Origin: Chryseobacterium binzhouense
GTDB lineage: Bacteria; Bacteroidota; Bacteroidia; Flavobacteriales; Weeksellaceae
DNA length: 64,000 nucleotides
Direction: 5' to 3'
Assembly: GCF_007474545.1 (NCBI RefSeq)
Contig: NZ_VKOG01000002.1
Location: 372,001 to 436,000 of the forward strand
Within the stretch, counting starts at the first letter, position 1. Each line of letters begins with the position of its first letter. Both the position numbers and the translations under genes were made by a program. Below the pieces are notes generated by a model. The model was not told the DNA's origin. It ran no database searches and worked only from the letters and a program-made list of their open reading frames with translations. Of this stretch, positions 61,432-64,000 are shown piece by piece.

Positions 61432-64000
61432 AAGCGTAATTTTGTTTACTGATTAATTCTGAAAAACTGATATTACGGTCTTCCAGTTGCTGTGAAATGA
61501 TTTTAAAAACATTCTTTCCTTTGTTCTCTTTTTTCATCATTCTATAAAAGGAATTGATTTTTTGATCTAAAGGATTTTGGTATAAATTCACGAGTGACAC
61601 TAAGTTTTCCAGACTGTCTCCGAAGGTTTTTAAATCACCAACTATTCTGCGCAATGCTTCATCATAGTCTCCGTATTGGTGCACATAATATTCAACTGCC
61701 GATTTTTCCGGTTTTTCTGTAGTGTAGGTGAGATATTGTTCAAGCGAAACTTCATTTCCATAGACCTCTCCTTTTGAACCTCTTTTTAAGTAAAATTCTT
61801 TGAATCGGCTTCTCCCGAATTTGTTGTTGAGATTGTTGATGGTAAAAATCTTGTTTTGCTCTACTTTATTGAGCGATAGCAATGAAGCGATTTTATCAAA
61901 GTTGTCTTTGAACTTCGTCTGGTCAAGCAAAATAAATGTATCCGAATTATTGATGATGGAATCTTTAACCACTGCATTTCCAATAATGTCATCCAGTTCC
62001 TGCGTTACCACCACCGCTTCTCCCCAAAATTTCCTCACCGTTTTATATAAATAAAGAATGTATCCACCCATCAATTTACTAGCAATGGCCTTCCATGCTT
62101 CTTCGATTATTAAGGCTTTTCTGCGGTCTTTTCTGAGTCTCATTTTCTGAATGAAAGTGTCCATAATAATGAGCGTTACTATCGGAAAGAGCTTGGGATT
62201 ATCTTTTACATTATCAATTTCAAAAACGATGAAAGATTCATCGAACAGCGTATTATCTGCACTTTCATTGAGCGTTGTTCCGTACCTTCCGCCTTTGTAA
62301 AAATCTTTCAGTACAAATAAAAAGGTGCGCAGATTAAACTCTTTCTCTATAATATTATGTTTTTTATTATTCAGGTAAATAGGAAGAAATTGATCGCAAT
62401 AATCATAAAACCCATTGAACGAAAGTTCTGTTACAACCAGCTTTTCTTCCAGTTCTTTTATTTTCCTGATGATGGCTTTTCTAAAGGATTCATTCCATTC
62501 TTCTGCTGATCGGGGTTGCCTGATGATGTCATTCGACTTGATTAAAATCAACTGCGTTTCATTGTATATTTTCCTTCTTTCTTCATCGTTCAGCGTGTCA
62601 TACGCTTCATACACTTTATAGAAATTTTCGCTTTCATATTCCGGGTTATTGATGTTCTTATCAGGATGATAGAATTTCAATAATTTTCTTCCCGCTTCCT
62701 TTATTTCATCGGAACTGGCATCGAAAGTAATTCCCAAAATGTCATAGTAAGTATGCTGTCCTTTTGCTTCATTCTCATATTCCGTGAATAGATCATCTTC
62801 GTGAATGTTGTATTTTCCGAGATATAGAATCAGTTCTTCAGAAGTTTTATTTTCATACCATCGAGTTCCAGCATTGAAATACCCGTGGTAAAACGACATC
62901 AACACATTGTCTAAAATGGATTTTTGTGCGGAAGACATTGAAGAATCCGGACCTTGCCAAATCAAGAAGATCAGGTTGGTTAAAAATTCTATTTTTTCGA
63001 TATTAAATTCTTTTTGATCCATAAGAAAAGGATTCATCGTGATTGGTTTTTCTTCAGTGTATTGGATGTATCTGCCTCCCTTATATTTGCACGTTCCCGA
63101 ATACGAATCTCCTGTATCAACAATGACCACGTCATAATTGTAGGTCAAATACTGCTCAATAATATTGTTCATCAGGAATGATTTCCCCGAACCTGACGGT
63201 CCTAATACAAACTTGTTCCTGTTGTTTATTCTTCCTGTTTTCATCGGTAGATCCGATGGGTCAACTTTTAGCGGAACACCTTGTCTGTCGGTGAATCTCA
63301 GGTAGAAATTGGACTCTTCATTGACGGGGTAACTTTCCTTAAAAAAAAAACACAAGGCCGCTTCGCTTGTCGTCATAAATAAATCATACTCCCTAAGTTC
63401 TGTTCCATTGCCCGGAATAGCTGACCGAAAGAGTTCCAATTGGTTATAAGCGTTTTTAGAAACAATGATTCCTTTCGTAAAAAGCTTGTTTTCAATCATT
63501 GACTGAATATTTTCCATTTTCTCCAGTGTCTGTGCTGAAAAAAGGATTGAAAAATGAGCATTGACAACGAGCTGTCCGTCAATGGCTATGTTATGAAGCA
63601 GGGTCTGGATTTCATCTGCTATAATGGCGTTGGACGGAGAATTGTTGGCTGCTCCTTCGTGCTTTTTCTTTTTTTTGTCGAGTTCCCTCTGCTGTTGTGC
63701 CTGAAGCGGAATCGTAATGATCTGATTGTAGACAATGGTCTCATAATCTTCTAGTTCATTGATAAAACTAAAATTATCAACTGCTGTTTCTGCTGCTGCA
63801 CCGTTACCGCCGAGAACAGAGTAAGGCTCAATTTCTGAAGGAAGATCAATATTTTCTACATCCACGTAGGAAATATTTTTTACAAACCTGTTTCCGATCT
63901 GCAAAAATTCGTTGGTGCTTTTGATATTATCAAATATGGGAGAATCGGAAAATTGCATCGACAAAACACCTGATATATAATATTCAAAATCTTTCTCAAA
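61418..64000 (-). CDS. traG: TraG conjugative ATPase (VirB4-type) with internal J-domain, partial
   Basis: At least 861 codons are open to the right edge, and the true start lies beyond it. A TTG at 63964 is in frame but has coding sequence before it. Positions below count from that codon. VirB4/TraG N-domain (1-245) is followed by Walker A GPSGSGKSF (255-263; 63179-63202) and Walker B RKALIIEEAWK near 620. Residues about 403-470 (62555-62758) are a DnaJ J-domain: YYDILGI, EIKEAGRKLLKFYHPDKN with HPD at 433-435, and FYKVYEAYDTLNDEERRKIYNE (key EAYxxLxDxxxR). The ATPase powers conjugative transfer and pilus assembly. Confidence 0.93.
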   Translation of the reverse strand, partial: FEKDFEYYISGVLSMQFSDSPIFDNIKSTNEFLQIGNRFVKNISYVDVENIDLPSEIEPYSVLGGNGAAAETAVDNFSFINELEDYETIVYNQIITIPLQAQQQRELDKKKKKHEGAANNSPSNAIIADEIQTLLHNIAIDGQLVVNAHFSILFSAQTLEKMENIQSMIENKLFTKGIIVSKNAYNQLELFRSAIPGNGTELREYDLFMTTSEAALCFFFKESYPVNEESNFYLRFTDRQGVPLKVDPSDLPMKTGRINNRNKFVLGPSGSGKSFLMNNIIEQYLTYNYDVVIVDTGDSYSGTCKYKGGRYIQYTEEKPITMNPFLMDQKEFNIEKIEFLTNLIFLIWQGPDSSMSSAQKSILDNVLMSFYHGYFNAGTRWYENKTSEELILYLGKYNIHEDDLFTEYENEAKGQHTYYDILGITFDASSDEIKEAGRKLLKFYHPDKNINNPEYESENFYKVYEAYDTLNDEERRKIYNETQLILIKSNDIIRQPRSAEEWNESFRKAIIRKIKELEEKLVVTELSFNGFYDYCDQFLPIYLNNKKHNIIEKEFNLRTFLFVLKDFYKGGRYGTTLNESADNTLFDESFIVFEIDNVKDNPKLFPIVTLIIMDTFIQKMRLRKDRRKALIIEEAWKAIASKLMGGYILYLYKTVRKFWGEAVVVTQELDDIIGNAVVKDSIINNSDTFILLDQTKFKDNFDKIASLLSLNKVEQNKIFTINNLNNKFGRSRFKEFYLKRGSKGEVYGNEVSLEQYLTYTTEKPEKSAVEYYVHQYGDYDEALRRIVGDLKTFGDSLENLVSLVNLYQNPLDQKINSFYRMMKKENKGKNVFKIISQQLEDRNISFSELISKQNYAYENV

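Larger units (their letters stand above)
23956..64000. mobile_element. integrative conjugative element (Bacteroidota TraG-TraN type) with heavy-metal cargo, partial
   Basis: The left end is the tRNA fragment at 23938. Contents: di-haem cytochrome/Rieske/porin operon, metal and envelope island, Toprim-methylase-helicase fusion, coupling protein and traN, M, (L), K, J to traG. The element leaves the window inside traG. Integrase, relaxase and other tra genes (traE/F) are not in view. Left boundary accuracy is a few bases to tens of bases. Confidence 0.8.

Overview
The window looks like the genome of a Chryseobacterium/Elizabethkingia-type member of the Flavobacteriia. The DNA is AT-rich, promoters follow the Bacteroidota pattern (TTTG, about 19-21 nt, TAnnTTTG), Shine-Dalgarno sequences are mostly absent, and there are two type IX secretion (T9SS) components. 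The Bacteroidota-type tra genes fit the same picture. The assignment rests on gene families and promoter style read from sequence; no database search was run.

Positions 1 to about 23.9 kb are ordinary chromosome. In order: a partial HTH-tailed RecD-like helicase, a small lipoprotein, a gamma-carbonic anhydrase, a tandem Nfu-type Fe-S scaffold, two heptanucleotide repeat tracts, hemH, the T9SS Plug protein, hutH and uvrC. Then come an ECF sigma/RskA-type anti-sigma pair divergent from a secreted fasciclin protein, an EamA/PorV-family operon, a biotin-dependent carboxylase beta subunit, VanZ, an esterase, a TlpA thioredoxin, YkvA, pheS, YceI, an orphan ABC ATPase and YjdM. Many of these genes are bounded by clear bidirectional terminators.

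At about 23.94 kb the sequence holds the last 18 nt of a tRNA gene (best fit tRNA-Asp), still followed by its own terminator, while the tRNA body is replaced by foreign DNA. I read this as the left attachment site of an integrative conjugative element (ICE) that fills the rest of the window and runs past 64,000. Just inside it are a consensus outward-facing promoter and a plus-strand operon of di-haem cytochrome, Rieske protein and porin. Next is a minus-strand heavy-metal and envelope island (27.7-42.1 kb): a His-rich 64-aa protein, PAP2 phosphatase, Zn/Cd/Pb P-type ATPase, MgtC, a phosphoglycerol transferase, CDF, bestrophin, CzcB, a CzcA-TolC fusion and a Cys-rich DUF6660-type protein.

From 42.3 kb to the right edge a single minus-strand block carries conjugation genes. 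In transcription order these are TraG (VirB4), four exported or membrane-linked proteins sharing one C-terminal motif, TraJ, TraK, a TraL-like protein, TraM, TraN, a small coiled-coil membrane protein, a VirD4-type coupling protein, an M23 peptidase, two element-specific proteins, a lipoprotein and a 1719-aa Toprim/adenine methylase/helicase fusion. Integrase, relaxase and the intact tRNA should lie to the right of the window.

The most unusual features are a complete J-domain with HPD inside the TraG ATPase, between Walker A and Walker B; the shared C-terminal motif in four consecutive conjugation proteins; the Toprim-methylase-helicase fusion; and an ECF sigma gene whose start is not a canonical codon.
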